DNA of 64,000 nt from NCBI GenBank assembly GCA_964036315.1, contig OZ038482.1:8274020-8338019 (forward strand). The letters are read 5' to 3'. The translations under genes and the position numbers were made by a program. The notes under the pieces were generated by a model, which was not told where the DNA came from, ran no database searches, and saw nothing but the letters and a program-made list of their open reading frames with translations. Origin of the DNA: Acanthosepion esculentum (lineage: Eukaryota; Mollusca; Cephalopoda; Sepiida; Sepiidae). Below, one piece after another: positions 44,865 to 57,600 of this stretch. Every line of letters starts with the position of its first letter. Positions within the stretch are counted from its first letter, which is position 1.

Positions 44865-47600
44865 AGAAAATATCAGCATTTTATTTATTTATTTATTTGT
44901 TTTTTTTTTTTTTTTTTAACTTCTTTATGACAGATCCTTATTACTTAGTCTCTCCTTCTACCAGTCAGTCTTCCTGTCTACATGTTTATTTTAGATCTGA
45001 GGAGATCCTATCATGAAATTAATAAATTAGAAACCAATCTTACTATTTTTATGTACATTTTCATTATGTATTTTATATTAACGTTACCTTTCAATTTAAA
45101 AATGACAAATGAAATTATTTAATTGTCAGATTGTTAAATATGCATCTGTAATTTAAAGAAAATAGTTTTAATAAAATTTTGATTCATGGATTATGAAGAT
45201 ATTACACTTTTTCTTTGATACACTGATCATATTGAATACATTGATCTTTCAAGTATTCATTTTTTTTTTTCATTTAAATTACTCTGTAATGTATCATGGC
45301 AACAGTGTGTTATTCACATTTTGATATCAGTGATAATATTATACCAAGAGTTCAATTCTTTATAGAAAATATCTTTGTACCAAAGAGATAAAAACCAACA
45401 TTCCTGTATATTTCTAAGGCAGATGCTTACATGTATGGTCTTCTGTAGTGAAAATGGGTATGGTACCTTCAAGAAAAAATTACCTAGAATTTTTTAGTAA
45501 GACACCTTGCGTGATGATGAGCTATGTCTCATGCAGCTCACATATCGTAAAATCTTGCCCATGCCTGTCCTATGGTAAAGTGGGTTGATATGTTCATCAA
45601 GCTGAACAAATCCAGTCACAAGAAAAGTAAAGTGATTTGCAGGATAACGAAAACAATTTATTCAATTAGGGTTAATAAAGGAAAGCAGTATGCTTGTTTC
45701 TAATTCAATAAATATTATAATGAAATTAATTCGAGTTGAAAAAGTAAATTCATAAAATTGTTATTAGGCAATTTATTCAAACTGGTATCCTCATCTTGGT
45801 TGTTTTAGTCACAATAATTTAGCCATTATTCACACTGCCACCTTCAGATATGGTTATTAGAATTTTGAATCTATCCTTTTTATTTGTTTTATTTTCCCTG
45901 TCCGTACTATGGGATATCTCATATTTATTAATTTGTCCTTGTGATGTCATTCCTGTTCATTCTGCTAAACCAGAGTTTATAATATTTACCATCTGTCCTA
46001 GGGATTGAAACTCCCACAGGAGCTGATCAATTTTAAGAACACCATACAGAGTAACAACTACCCTACAAAAATATCACCTCCCATGAGCAAAAGTAAGAGT
46101 AGAGGAAAATGATTGGAAAACTACGATGATCTATCCCTTTTATATCAAAAAGGATTCAGAGGGTTTGCTATCTATACAATATCAGGAAAATGTTCAAAAA
46201 CAGTTCTGTCCGTCAGAGGCACCTGACTAGGGCCAAGTGTCTATCACATGAGAACATGATTAAGAACTGTGTATATAGCATTTCATGAAGTTGTGAAATG
46301 GAGTATAAAGATAAGATCTTGCCACATTCTAGAAATTAGGCTGGAAGTATATTGAAAAAAAAAAGGCTGAAGCTGTGTATGATTGATATGTGGATGGGAA
46401 AAGGTAGGTGGAAGGGGGGTCACTAATCACTGGAATTAAATCCTAATAATAGAGCAACATTGGAGAATAAAAATAATTGAAAGAATGAGCTTTCATACCA
46501 AACTGTGATAACTTCATCAGTAGGTCCAGCATAAAATTGAAATACCATATAGGAATCTTTGAACAGGAAAAAAACAGACCTTTTTTGAGGTTCCAGAATT
46601 CCATAACCTGATTGTTCTTTGACTTAGTGAATATAAGTGTTAGCTATGCATGTACAATTTTTCTGGAGGTTACTCATTCAATGCCTGGGTCATACAGCAA
46701 CATACAAATACTCTGGTTCAATGAAACACAGTATCATAAGGATAGCTTTAAAAAATAGAAGATTGAACATGAACAGTATAATGAGATATTTTATCAAACC
46801 CAAGATGAGCACATACATTTAAATGATAATAATAATAATTACTCAGATCAGAAAATAGTAAATAAAAAGGTAAGCACAAAAATTCTAATTCAAGATTTCG
46901 AACCCCTTCATCTCTTTCAAAATTATTTAATATTATGCTATTAGCCATTTCTAATGGCAATATAATTTATTAAACATTTTCTATTAAATATTTTTTCGAG
47001 TAACAATAATAAAAATTATGGAATTCATCTTAATGGAAGACAAGTAGATTCTAACTTAAAGTTGAACACCTACTGTAGAGCAATAAACTAATTCCGCAAG
47101 CCATTGCTTGTAAATTTGCTCCTCACTAGGTGTCCCATTATGATGTCTTTGTCAGGAAAGGAAAAGGTTAGATAGGATATCTAGATTAGTTATTATTAGA
47201 TAGGATTATCTATTATTATTAGATAGGATTATCTATTATTATTAGATTAGATTATCTATTATTATATTAGATAGTTACATTCTAATTTAAATTTGAACTT
47301 TGTTATTTGAGAAATTACATTAACTGTTTCTAATGAGAATATACTTTGAATGACTCAGTGATTTGTTTTGCACGATCAGTCAGAAAGTAATAACTGTTGT
47401 TGTAATTGAAGAACAAATGTAACTTTTTGACCAACCCCCATATATCTGTAACTAAAGCTACACATTGAAAAATTTTATGAATTAATTTAAATTCTCTCTC
47501 TTAACTTCAAAAATGAAATATTGGAATGAAATTCCAACTAAAATAGAATATGGTGGTAAAAGTTTACAAAATTCTGTCCCATAAAAATTTTGTGCCTTGA
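44865..47600. other. Intron 2, nothing recognisable
   Basis: AT-rich. TTATTA-type short repeats at 47180-47270. No domain in any frame. Confidence 0.4.
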
Positions 47601-47799
47601 TTTTAATACAGCAATAAAAATTGATATTGCATTTAAATTTTTGAAGATCAAAGTTGAGCGAAAATCAAAGTGTCAGAAAAGAGTTCCACAAGCAAGAAGT
47701 GTCAGAGAAGAAACTGTTAGCATAGGTCTTATGGTTACATCTAGCCATTTCAGTTGTAAAATGAGACTTTGTGCCTATCCTAGTATTCTTTATGTGCCA

Positions 47800-49150
47800 T
47801 GTCCCCTCAGGATGTAGGTGATCATGGCTCTCCACAACTTCCTGTTCCTTGTAGCTCTTAGTAAATTTTGTCTTTCTATTATTTCTCCTAAACCCTGTAC
47901 TGCCATCCATTTACTCCAGATCACTAAGTAAGTATTGTTTTCCTCTGTCCCTCTTGCCCTCTATCTGCCCTGTGTGTGTCAGATTTTCCAAGCCCTCCTT
48001 CATCATTATATGCCACAGAAACCTCAACTGTCACTTCCTGATGTTAAGTATTAGTTTCCTTTTTGTTTACATTTAACTTTGTTGTTACTCACATGTTTAG
48101 GCTACAGTATCCTCAGCATCCTTCTGTAGAACCAGATTTCTGTTGCTTCAAGTCTCCTCTTCGTCTTTGCATAGATTGTCCAGCACTCACTGCCATACAG
48201 GAGGACAGATATCACAAAGCAGTTTAGTACTCTTTTCCTAGTAAAATTTTCCTATTTCTTCGTACTTAGCTTAACTCATTGGCTATCCCGATATGCCTTT
48301 GGATAACTCTTTCCATCCTCAGTTAAAACACTTCACACACATTTAAATTTCCACACTTGTTTGATTTTTGGTGCTTCCAATTTGCAATCCACACTTTGGG
48401 CTCACCCTTTTGCTGACTGCCACTTGTTTGATTTTTGGTGCTTCCAATTTGCAATCCACACTTTGGGCTCACCCTTTTGCTGACTGCCACTTGTTTGATT
48501 TTTGGTGCTTCCAATTTGCAATCCACACTTTGGGCTCACCCTTTTGCTGACTGCCACTTGTTTGATTTTTGGTGCTTCCAATTTGCAATCCACACTTTGG
48601 GCTCACCCTTTTGCTGACTGCCACTTGTTTGATTTTTGGTGCTTCCAATTTGCAATCCACACTTTGGGCTCACCCTTTTGCTGACTGCCATGCATTCTGT
48701 CTTCTTGCAATTGATGTTTCAGCCTTTCTTCTCACTTTCTTTCACTACATTCTTTAGTAGCTTTTTTTTAGCTTTCTATGTCTGCCATCAACACTGTGTC
48801 ATCTGCATATCTTATGTTGTTAAGATTGTGGCCACCAATAACGAATCCTGGTAGGACTTCTAGTTCTCTCAGAATCACCTCGCTGTATAAGGTTGAATAA
48901 GTCCGGTAAGAAGACGCATCCTTGTCTTACACCCCTTTCTATTTTTGTATATCTGCTGAACGCATTTTCTAGCCATGTGTCGACCATTTACTGTCAGTAT
49001 AGATCCTTGATTATTCTAATATCTTTCCAATATATAGCAAGGTTGCTGAGCATTTTCAACAGATTTTTGTGTCATACTTTATCGAACACTTTTGTGTAAT
49101 TTATAAATCACAGACACACACGTCCTTCTGCATTTGTATTGCTCTTTCTG
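47800..49150 (-). pseudogene. Inserted LINE, RT domain and C-terminus, expanded by a tandem repeat
   Basis: The - strand reads PGFVIGGHNLNNIRYADDTV (RT catalytic YADD intact) and KKATKE-like residues, then runs through a 67-bp tandem array encoding ...SKRVSPKCGLQIGSTKI..., then FYGSECWTI-like and RRMLRI, and GKSDTHRADRGQEGQ. 5' truncated upstream of the RT palm. Not coding: frame shifts at each 67-bp unit. Confidence 0.75.
48354..48688. repeat. Tandem repeat, 5 identical copies of 67 bp
   Basis: Units start at 48354, 48421, 48488, 48555 and 48622, each beginning cacttgtttgatttttggtg and, as far as I can read, identical. It lies inside the RT coding part of the inserted LINE. Confidence 0.97.
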
Positions 49151-49301
49151 ATAACATTCTAGCACACACTTAAATGCATAAAGTCTAGGTACCAAAGAGG
49201 AAGGCACATCAGGATAATTCTCATGAAGATATTTATAGAAAAGGCACAGGGAAGCTTGGGGGGGTGTTAAGTGACTGAATCTTGAATTGAGAAAGTGATT
49301 T

Positions 49302-49585
49302 CTTCTTCTTATTCTTATTCTTATTCTTCTTCTTCTTCTTATTCTTATTCTTATTCTTATTCTTATTCTTCTTATTCTTATTCTTCTTATTCTTATTATT
49401 ATTCTTATTCTTCTTATTATTATTATTATTCTTATTCTTATTCTTATTATTATTATTCTTCTTATTCTTATTCTTATTATTATTATTCTTCTTATTCTTA
49501 TTCTTATTATTATTATTCTTCTTCTTATTATTATTATTCTTCTTCTTCTTCTTCTTCTTCTTCTTATTATTATTATTATTATTCT
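49302..49585. repeat. Compound TTC/TTA microsatellite
   Basis: Mixed ttcttattcttatt units about 280 bases long, about 95 bases before the exon 3 acceptor. On the + strand it is pyrimidine-rich and could affect acceptor choice. The Ser/Tyr frames it opens are artefacts. Confidence 0.96.
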
Positions 49586-49680
49586 TATTTAAAGCTAATA
49601 TGAAAACCAGGGTTGAAGTGATTATTTGGATAATTTATGATGTAAGTTTTTTTTTGTTTTCTTTTTTTTTTATTGGATAG

Positions 49681-49824
49681 GAATTGACAATATTATCAAA
49701 CATCATAAAGAAAAGAAAGATGGCCTCCCTTGTACACTCACAGACTTTGTTCGTGGCTATCCTTTGCCTGACACTCTTCGATGTCAAGGACAGACAAACC
49801 TTTTACACATGGCAGTTGCTGAAC
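49681..49824 (+). CDS. shark: SHARK-like tyrosine kinase, coding exon 3 (end of SH2, linker, start of ankyrin repeat)
   Basis: Third coding exon, residues 119-166 plus one base of codon 167. The acceptor is tattggatag at 49671-49680 and the donor c|gtaagt is at 49825; it is again phase 1 to phase 1 (144 nt). Residues 119-135 (GIDNIIKHHKEKKDGLP) fit the last SH2 helix and the Gly-Leu-Pro turn. Residues 136-155 form a linker, and QTNLLHMAVAE (156-166) is the opening of an ankyrin repeat. SH2 followed directly by TNLLH-type ankyrin repeats is diagnostic of SHARK/HTK16 proteins rather than of SYK/ZAP70, which have two SH2 domains and no ankyrins. It is preceded by a long compound TTCTTA microsatellite. 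Confidence 0.88.
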
Positions 49825-50104
49825 GTAAGTAATTATCAAACTCAATTTGAAATATTCCCAGTGTTTCCTTCTCTCATTCTTTCCCCTCCTCTTTATTACT
49901 CTATCTTTGTTTACTTGAATCATCCTCATGATATATTTTATTGTTATACCTGTAGGAACCTGTTTGATGGTTGAGGTAGTTGGATATTCACTATCAGTAT
50001 CCCCACCCCACCTCCACAGTTTTTTAAGCCCAATAAAAGACAAGTTTTTCTGTCTTGGAAGACTGATGCAGCACATTCTTTATATTCATATATTTTTAAT
50101 AAGT

Positions 50105-50275
50105 ATTCTTTTATTTACATTCACACTAATGGCATCGTCCTTGCTATTAGCATGTTTCAGCTGTTGTACCCTCTAGCCTTCTTCAGGTTTCTGTCAGTCT
50201 GGATAATATTCAGGGGATTCCAAACTGAAACCTTTTAATTAATCTAGCGGGGGGGGGGGGCAGAGATAGTTTATA
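50105..50275 (-). mobile_element. tRNA-derived SINE, 3' body and tail fragment
   Basis: The reverse complement has the common SINE body (ggtttcagtttggaatcccc; gaagaaggctagagggtaca) and a tail near tatttacattcacactaatg. The head is lost beyond a G run at 50250. Confidence 0.65.
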
Positions 50276-50279
50276 TTCT

Positions 50280-50635
50280 GTTTGAGATTAAATATGAGTT
50301 TTAACATAAAAGAAATTTGTTAAATTTTTTTGAAGACCATAATGAAAAAAGTTTCATAAAAGAAACTAGAAGAGTACTTCTGATGGTTTTTTTTCCAAGA
50401 TTTGACAGATTTTAATTAGATATTTTCTTTATTGTCAAAAAATAACCTCACTTTTTAACTATTTTTGAAAGGGTGATAATTTTGTGTCAAATTTAAGTGG
50501 GGCGGGGGGGAAAGAAAATGAAAAATGTTTTGTCATGCGTGAAATGTTACATTGTCATTAACAGGGACACTTTTCTATAAGGCATGTCACCCATATGACC
50601 ATCTGTTTGTGGTTTACCTGCCTTTTCAATAAAGT
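50280..50635. other. Intron 3, nothing recognisable
   Basis: AT-rich with a G-rich patch at 50500. Confidence 0.35.
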
Positions 50636-50639
50636 TGTT

Positions 50640-52230
50640 GTGAAGATATTTGAACCAGAAGAGTTATCCCTCTTGAAGTGTGCTGAGAGTATGTCACTAT
50701 AAAGAGAATTTTCAGCCAGGATGATGGAGAGGAGGAAATTTAAAAACACTTTCTTCAAGAAAGCTCCAATGCGAAGAGGATCTAAATTGATATTTAATGA
50801 TTTTGATGATTTGCTACCACTGCTACAGTGATAAAATTTTGATTGTAAAGGATCTTGTGGCCTGAAGTAAGAAAGTAAACTTTTAACTTGGTCTAAATTA
50901 GACTTTATTGTAAGAGGGAAACTTACATCTCACCAATGGAAAATGAAGTATATGAGAGTGATTTGCTTCAATGGGCGTGGTATGGTGGATCTTATCCGTG
51001 AAGGTTAGAACTGGTGAAACTAAGGAATGTAGTACATCTGAACACTTTCCATGCAAATAGCAATAAAAGCTTACAATGTTTTATCTATGGAAAATAGGTT
51101 GTAAGGTGGAATATAATTCATCACCCACAAGACCAGGGAGAAGCTTTTGAGCTCTATCAAGACTAGAAAGTGAAGACTAAGCAGCTCCTGCCATATATGG
51201 CAGCAGTACTCCCTTTTCAGCCTAATCTGGCTCTTGTAAAAGTAGAGGATAGCAGAAGGAGTTAGGTACTTACTGGAGTGGTACAGAGAACTGACCATTT
51301 TCTAGCATCTTTAGCAATGGATCATATGTATGTTTCACATGAGGTCTGGGTTGCGCTTAAGTCCCAATAGGTGTTCAAGGCATGCGGGCTCTCTGGGAGA
51401 ACATCCATTCATCACAATAGGTGTAAATTCTTCTTGGTGATGGTGGAACATCACCAGTTTGGTTTTCAAGGCATTGAATATGTGACCTGCAAGTTTCTCC
51501 CCACTGAGCTGTTAGAGCTAGGTCAGAGGAGAGATCAGCTGCCAAGCTCTTGTCATCTATTGTTTTGAAGGTGCACCCATATATACTGTTGTATCATCAG
51601 CATAGATATTCACAAATGATTGGAGTATACTCTTTGGCAGATCATTTATGGAAAGTAGGAAGAGTCATCCCTCATCCAGCTAGGTCAGAGGAGAGATCAT
51701 CTGCCAAGCTCTAGTCTTCTATTGTAAAGGAGGAAGAGAGTTGGACTTTTGGACTTGATTAGCAAGCGTTGGGGGATCCCTGCATTGATCACTTGGGCCT
51801 TGGTGAACTGACCGTTAACTACATTCTGGGACCTACTCATGAGGAAGAACTTTATTCAAAAGACTCTTCTAGTGATTCCATAGCTGGAGAGCTTGTGCAA
51901 GAACACTTTATGCTACACATTGTCAAAGGCCTTCAAAATATCTAATGCAGTGGTCCTTGAGATCTATTTATTTTCTTATGTCTCACTGATTCTATGAGTA
52001 ATGAATGTGAGTAGTGAACTAAGCCAACTGAAATACATACTGCTCATCACTCAAGAGATTATTCCAATTAAGGTAATCAATAACTTGTTGATTATAGCTT
52101 CAAATAGTTTGCTAATGACACTGAGGAGGCTGATGAGTTCATACTGAGACAGGGATGAATGCTCACCCACATTAGATGGAGATTTGTGCTCATTATAAGG
52201 TGTTAATTGTAGAGTCATATTGAATGTACA
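50640..52230 (-). pseudogene. Jockey/CR1-like LINE, RT domain to 3' end
   Basis: On the - strand from about 52130: SVISKLFEAIINKQVIDYLN (RT), a decayed palm with FVNIYADDTTVYMGAPS (catalytic YADD intact) near 51600-51560, FNALKTKLVMFHH, then 51298-51071 with LTPSAILYFYKSQIRLKREY and CCHIW, then CSDVLHSLVSPVLTF. Many stops and frame changes; a segment near 51520-51540 (gctaggtcagaggagagatc) is repeated at 51680-51700. Confidence 0.8.
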
Positions 52231-52234
52231 TTTT

Positions 52235-53125
52235 ATGTATTAGCTTGGTTGAAATATTTTTACAAAATTTTGGCTAAAGAGTGCATATTACCAAGTTCAG
52301 CTGAATGATGATTTCAAAGAAATCAATATCATTATTACACTTATTGTTTTGGTGTGAGGGACACAAATGTCTTATAGCATAAAAACTTATAGCATATAAG
52401 GTGAGGTTCTAGGCTAATGTTTTTTTCACCATTTAGAAAGTGAGAAAGGAAATTATTAGAATAGAACTTAGCTATTTCAACAGTAAAACAATGACACCTA
52501 GTAGCCAATCAAGTACTACACTTAAATTCATGCAGTCAAGGTACCAAGGATACAGGCTAGATGAGTAATTTGTTGCTAAGCAGTAGAGGAAGTTGTGCAT
52601 GTTCATGTTATACTGTTGGCAGATTATGAGTGAATGAAAAGCTGAAGCAGGGAATTAACATCAAATGAAGATTAATAAATATGCTAGTGAAACATTAGCA
52701 GCACTATTATGGTGGACATGCTATGTAAAAAATTGAATGTCTTTGAGTGGCATTTGTGGTTTGAGGAAAGACAAGAAAATGAACATGATGCCGCAATAAC
52801 AAATGTGGACAGAATGGCAAACTTAGAGCAATCAAAGACCAAGTGTGTGAATGATTGCAAAAATGGACCATCCCTCTTGTTCACTAGACTTAAATATCCA
52901 TTGTATAAAACCTTTAGCTACGATAAGAAACAATAAAAGCTAATACTTTATTCAAAAAACCAAATGATAAAAAGTTGAAAACAAAATGGGTGATCATATT
53001 GTGAAGTGAATTTTGAATAGAATTTTAATTAAAAAAAAAAAAAAAAAAAAAAAGACTTGTTTAATGATTTTAAAATATATATCAGTTGTGAACAATATAT
53101 AAATACAATATTTTCACTATTAAAA
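52235..53125. other. Intron 3: LINE family A scrap and poly-A run
   Basis: About 52440-52570 (- strand) retains tactacacttaaattcatgc and aaggtacc, a scrap of the family A C-terminus. Poly-A at 53030-53053. The rest is unrecognised. Confidence 0.45.
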
Positions 53126-53134
53126 ACTACATCC

Positions 53135-53260
53135 TTTGATGGCTTTCAGCCAATGGGTCTTAGTAAAGACCATCCTTCTTCGAACCTTGTGGACTGGCGA
53201 TACAGAATCACAAAGAACTGTACCAAATAACAAAAACCACGTCACTTGAGAACATTCAGC
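53135..53260 (+). repeat. Dispersed repeat, partner of 32.4-32.7 kb
   Basis: cttcgaaccttgtggactgg, cgatacagaatcacaaagaa and ctgtaccaaataacaaaaac match 32.6 kb in order. Confidence 0.6.
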
Positions 53261-53450
53261 AATAGCAACATCTCAAAATGGATATCACATGTAACTTAAA
53301 GGAGAAATAATGATCAAATCAAAATGTTAACATTCCACACTATTTCAAACCAAAGGTTAGGAAGGACCCATTTCAATTAACTGTAACACTGGCTGCTCAG
53401 TCAATGAATGCTAAATATTTCCTAATAAGTAAACAACTAATATTACCATT

Positions 53451-53454
<4 letters not shown>

Positions 53455-53518
<64 letters not shown>
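53455..53518. repeat. (TA)n microsatellite
   Basis: About 31 TA units. Confidence 0.96.
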
Positions 53519-53519
<1 letters not shown>

Positions 53520-53521
<2 letters not shown>

Positions 53522-54220
53522 GCTCTTTAGCGCTAGTGGGTGTCGTCGGTGATGTTCTGAATTAGGTCATTGGGCAGTTTCAGGTCTTTCAAACAATACT
53601 CCCCTCATCAAATCGACCCCATCAGAGCTGATCAGTCTGATGCGCCCCTCATCTAAATTAACAGCCTGCAGACACTGACTTATATTAGGCAAACCCTACC
53701 CCTCTGTCACACATTTGATTGGAAGTTGACCAACAGCCAACCGCAATGGTGTGAGCTCTATTTAAGTTGTTTACGAGGGATGTTTTACCTTTTCTTTTTT
53801 TATGTGGATACTCATTGGATACTCGGAAGATAATTATATGTTTTTCGGGGTTTTTTTTTTTTCAGTTTCATCTCAGTTTCGGCTGATAATTACTGTTAGT
53901 AAAGAAAATAAAAATAAAATAAGAAATAAAAAAAGATACAACCTTAAAATAATTAGAAATTTACATTGTTTTTACGATTAAAATAAATAAATTACAACTT
54001 ATGCAGCATGTAAAAACAAAAATATATAAATAAATGTCGTTTAAAACAAATTGAACGATTAAATGTAGAAAATTCAATAAAATCTGTCGATTAACATGTG
54101 TGATTAACAAATAAAATTGAATTAACGATTTTGATCGTTATGCAAAAGGGGTGAACAATATTGCTAAGTTGGTCGTTTAACAAGAATTAGTCACAAATAA
54201 TTATAATTCAACATAGCCCC
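53520..54220. other. Intron 3: GC-richer block then AT-rich sequence, unassigned
   Basis: 53520-53770 is clearly less AT-rich (cgctagtgggtgtcgtcggt, gatgcgcccctcatctaaat) and looks repeat-derived; no coding signal. Confidence 0.35.
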
Positions 54221-54659
54221 ATAGTTGGTGACAGAAATGGAACAAGAGATAAAATGGAAGTCAAAAGACTTCTATTAAGCAATAAAGAATGAAAATGGGG
54301 GGTGGGGAACTATCGAAAAAAAAAACTCTTTTGAACTTTACCATGTTGTGCCTTTATTCTAGATGCTAAAATGTTGAAATCAGTTAATATGCAATATATC
54401 CCTACGAACATTTAAGCAACAAGAAAAAAGAAAAAATAATAAAAATAATGATAATGAATAAAGATAAAATAGATTAGTTAGATAAATAAGTTAAAATTGG
54501 GAGATGTACAGGAAACTACAACTGTTTTCTGATAATAATTACAAACCAAATACGGCATTTATAATTAGTTATAAGCAGTGACATATCTTTATACTATATA
54601 CATTAAAATAATATGCAATTAAAGATTTATAAAACTAGACTGTGTAAAATAATTTACAA

Positions 54660-57600
54660 AAAAAAAACCTGTTGTTTCCATCTATCTTGAACTTGGACAT
54701 TTTTTCCCTGATTGCTTGTTCATGCACTGGCTCATTTAAGCCATAACCATTTAGCTGTTTTTTTCCTGCTGTCTCAGTAATAGTTTGGATAGCCTTTCGT
54801 CTTTTTGTTCCCACTATCCCAATATCTGTTAGGGCACTGACTAGTGATTTTGCTACAAAACCCCTAGTGCCTACTTCAATTGGCTTGCAACTTGCCTTCC
54901 ATGCTTCTACAATTTTCCAGTAATTCGTCGTATCTTAGTTTTTTCTGTTCATTCGCTGCTTCTGCATTGTCCTCATAACAGACTGTTAATTCCCACATAA
55001 TGATTTTCTTTAACTTATTTGAGGACTAACTCTGGACTCAATAGGGTCTTGAAGATGTGATCCGGGAAATTTAATCTTTTGCCTATATCTACTCTAAGTT
55101 CCCAGTCTGTTGCACACGATAGGCAATTGGGTGCAATCATTTTCTTTGGGTTCGGTTTCATGCCAGCTTTAATAAAATTTATAACATTCCTGTTTGAATT
55201 AAATGTGTTTGTGCGGATGGCTGTTTTAACGACTTCTGCTATGTCTTTTAATATCTGATCATAGCGCCATCTATACCTACCATCAGCCAGCGCTGATTTG
55301 CAACTACTAAATATGTGTTTTAATGACCTTAATTGACCGCATAAGTGTGATTCCAATTTAGTCCATAGATTTAGGTTAACTGGGCTTGGGAGAAGGTCGT
55401 AAACTGCTCGGATTAGAAAGTTCATGCCTATTTCGTTACGCCATATTTCAGACCATCTAACTTTCCGATGAATCATTGTTTCCCATTTTGTCCACGCTCC
55501 TTGTTGTTTTAACCCAATCATCTTTGCTATTCTCATTTCCTCTTCTCCTGCGCGAATTTTGTCCAGTAAGAGTCGATGTTTTTCTTTGCCTACGGCTTTG
55601 TCAATTCTCACTGTGGGGGAAAAAAAACCAAGCCCTGCACGACCAGTGGCAACAGTACCCAGTACTACTTTTTCGCGAAGACGCTCTTCTGCCAATTTCA
55701 ACTCCTTTACCACGTTCCATTTCCTCCCAGTGTAGACTTCAATATTTGCTCCTGCCACTTTTGGATCCTTGGAGAACTTATATTGTATTACCGTTTGCAC
55801 TATAGCAACTTTGTATTCTTCTACAAGGCTTTTAAATGGGAGTTGAAGAGTATTGAAATTACCGTAAAGGGCAGCGCTGCTGAGACACTTTGGTAGACCT
55901 AGCCATCTCCGTAAACGAGCGTTAATCTTTTTTTCTATCTGTTCTACAGAAGAAGTAGTGAACTTGTAGATGAACAACGACTACAATATCTTGGGCAGGA
56001 TAACATGCTGATAAATCCATGCCTTGTATCAACCGGGTAAGCCAGACTTGTCTACTTTGTTTCCTAGATTGCAACAGAGTCCTTCAGGGTATTGTCAAAA
56101 GTTCTTGATAGGGTTTTGCTTTATGGTCGGGATAAATTCACCAGACAATTTAAAATGATCCCTCTCTGATGTTTTTCCTTTTTTTAACATGAGTGACCTT
56201 GATTTGGCAACATTGAAATTCATCCTGGCCCATAAAATAAGTTTCTCCAAACCTTTTAGTAGCCACCTTGCACCAATCACAGACGTGGATGTTATGGTCA
56301 TATCGTCCATGTATGTTCTTATTGGAGGTTGCCGTTGACCGGATCTTGTTAAAGGACCTCTGCATTTTGTTTCTGCAGCTTTTATGAGCATATTCATGGC
56401 TAATGAAAAGAGGGTAGCTGAGATGGTGCAGCCTGTTATAATGCCTCTTTCCAATCTATGCCATGCAGATGTTGTGTTTCCTGCTGCTGTTCTCATTTTG
56501 AAATTATTATAATAGTCCACTATGGTCTCTATTATTTTGGCGGGAACATGATGGCGGTCGGTTTAAGGATTCTTCTACCAACTTATGAGGGATTGAGGTA
56601 TAGGCATTCTTAAGATCCAGCCATAGGAAAGCCATGTCACCCTTATGTGCTTTCATGTCTTTTAGCAGCTGCATAATGACACCTGTGTGTTCCATGCACC
56701 CCGGTATGCCTTGACACCTCCTTTTTGAACAGAGATGCCGATGTATTTATTATTTAGGAGGAAATCTGTTAAACATCTGTTTAAAATACTAAAAAATATT
56801 TTCCCTTCGGCATTCAATAGGGAGATGTACCTAAATTGATTTACTGTACTTGCTCCTTCCTCTTTAGGGATCCAATATGCCTTCTGAGCACCTCCAGACA
56901 ATTTTTAATAACCTCCATAACAGCAACAGCATTGGGCAACGTTTATAAACAGTGTAAGGGACTCCGTTAAGTCCCGGGGCTGATCCCGATCTGGCTGTTT
57001 TTAATATTGTCTGAATTTCTTTCCATGATGGTTCTTTTAAGTCAAAAGGGTATGCAGGCAGGTTCAGTCTGATTAGAGATGAGTTTTCTCCCAACTGTAT
57101 TTGCCTATTTTGTTCACTCAATGTCTCTTTATGGAAGTCATTTATTTCATCTGGGGTCAATGTTAGCCTTCCACTACGTTTATCGCCTAATAATGTTTTA
57201 GTGAAACTGTATGGATTGGAGGCAAAAGCTAATTGTTTGTGTGGCCTTTCCTTCCTTCTCTTCCTGTGCTATTCTGCTCTCCATAAAGACTTCATTTTGG
57301 TATGGATGGAGTCAGGGATCTCTTGCGACGGTCCCTTTTCTTACGATTTTGCTTTCTTGTATTGCTTTCGGATGGCTTTTAATTCCACTCTGCATTGTTT
57401 GATTTTATTTTCCCTTCGATTTTCTACAGTTTTTCCTCTTGTTTTCTTTTCCTCATATCCGAAGCGCCGTGAAGCATAGCTGACTATGATTTTCGACATA
57501 GTTCTTAAACGTGTATCCACCGAGCCATTTGAAATTAACTCCAGTATCTCGCTGATGTCCAAGTCGAAGTCATGCCAAGCTTTTTTGTCGACGGCCACAG

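Larger units (their letters stand above)
47610..49260 (-). pseudogene. LINE family A 3' end interrupted by a second LINE
   Basis: Family A C-terminus is split: 49260-49160 (- strand) gives LYAFKC and the preceding FYK-type residues, and 47790-47620 continues TRIGTKSHFTTEMARCNHKT, then SCLWNSFLTL. The unrelated LINE at about 47800-49150 lies between them in the same orientation. Both halves keep their expected order, which supports insertion rather than chance adjacency. Confidence 0.7.
44862..49680 (+). other. shark: Intron 2 of the SHARK-like kinase (about 4.8 kb, phase 1)
   Basis: Bounded by gtaaga and tag. From 44862 to about 47600 I see no recognisable element: it is AT-rich sequence with short TTATTA-type repeats near 47200. 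From 47.6 kb it holds two nested LINE fragments, a 67-bp tandem repeat and a TTCTTA microsatellite next to the acceptor. Confidence 0.85.

Noticed and set aside
48354..48688. CRISPR-like array
   Set aside because: The units are contiguous without spacers and lie in an animal LINE.
49295..49603. 102-codon Ser/Tyr-rich frame
   Set aside because: It is a translation of the TTCTTA microsatellite.
57201..57479. + strand hydrophobic frames opposite the RLE LINE
   Set aside because: Antisense shadows of the - strand retrotransposon; no family features.
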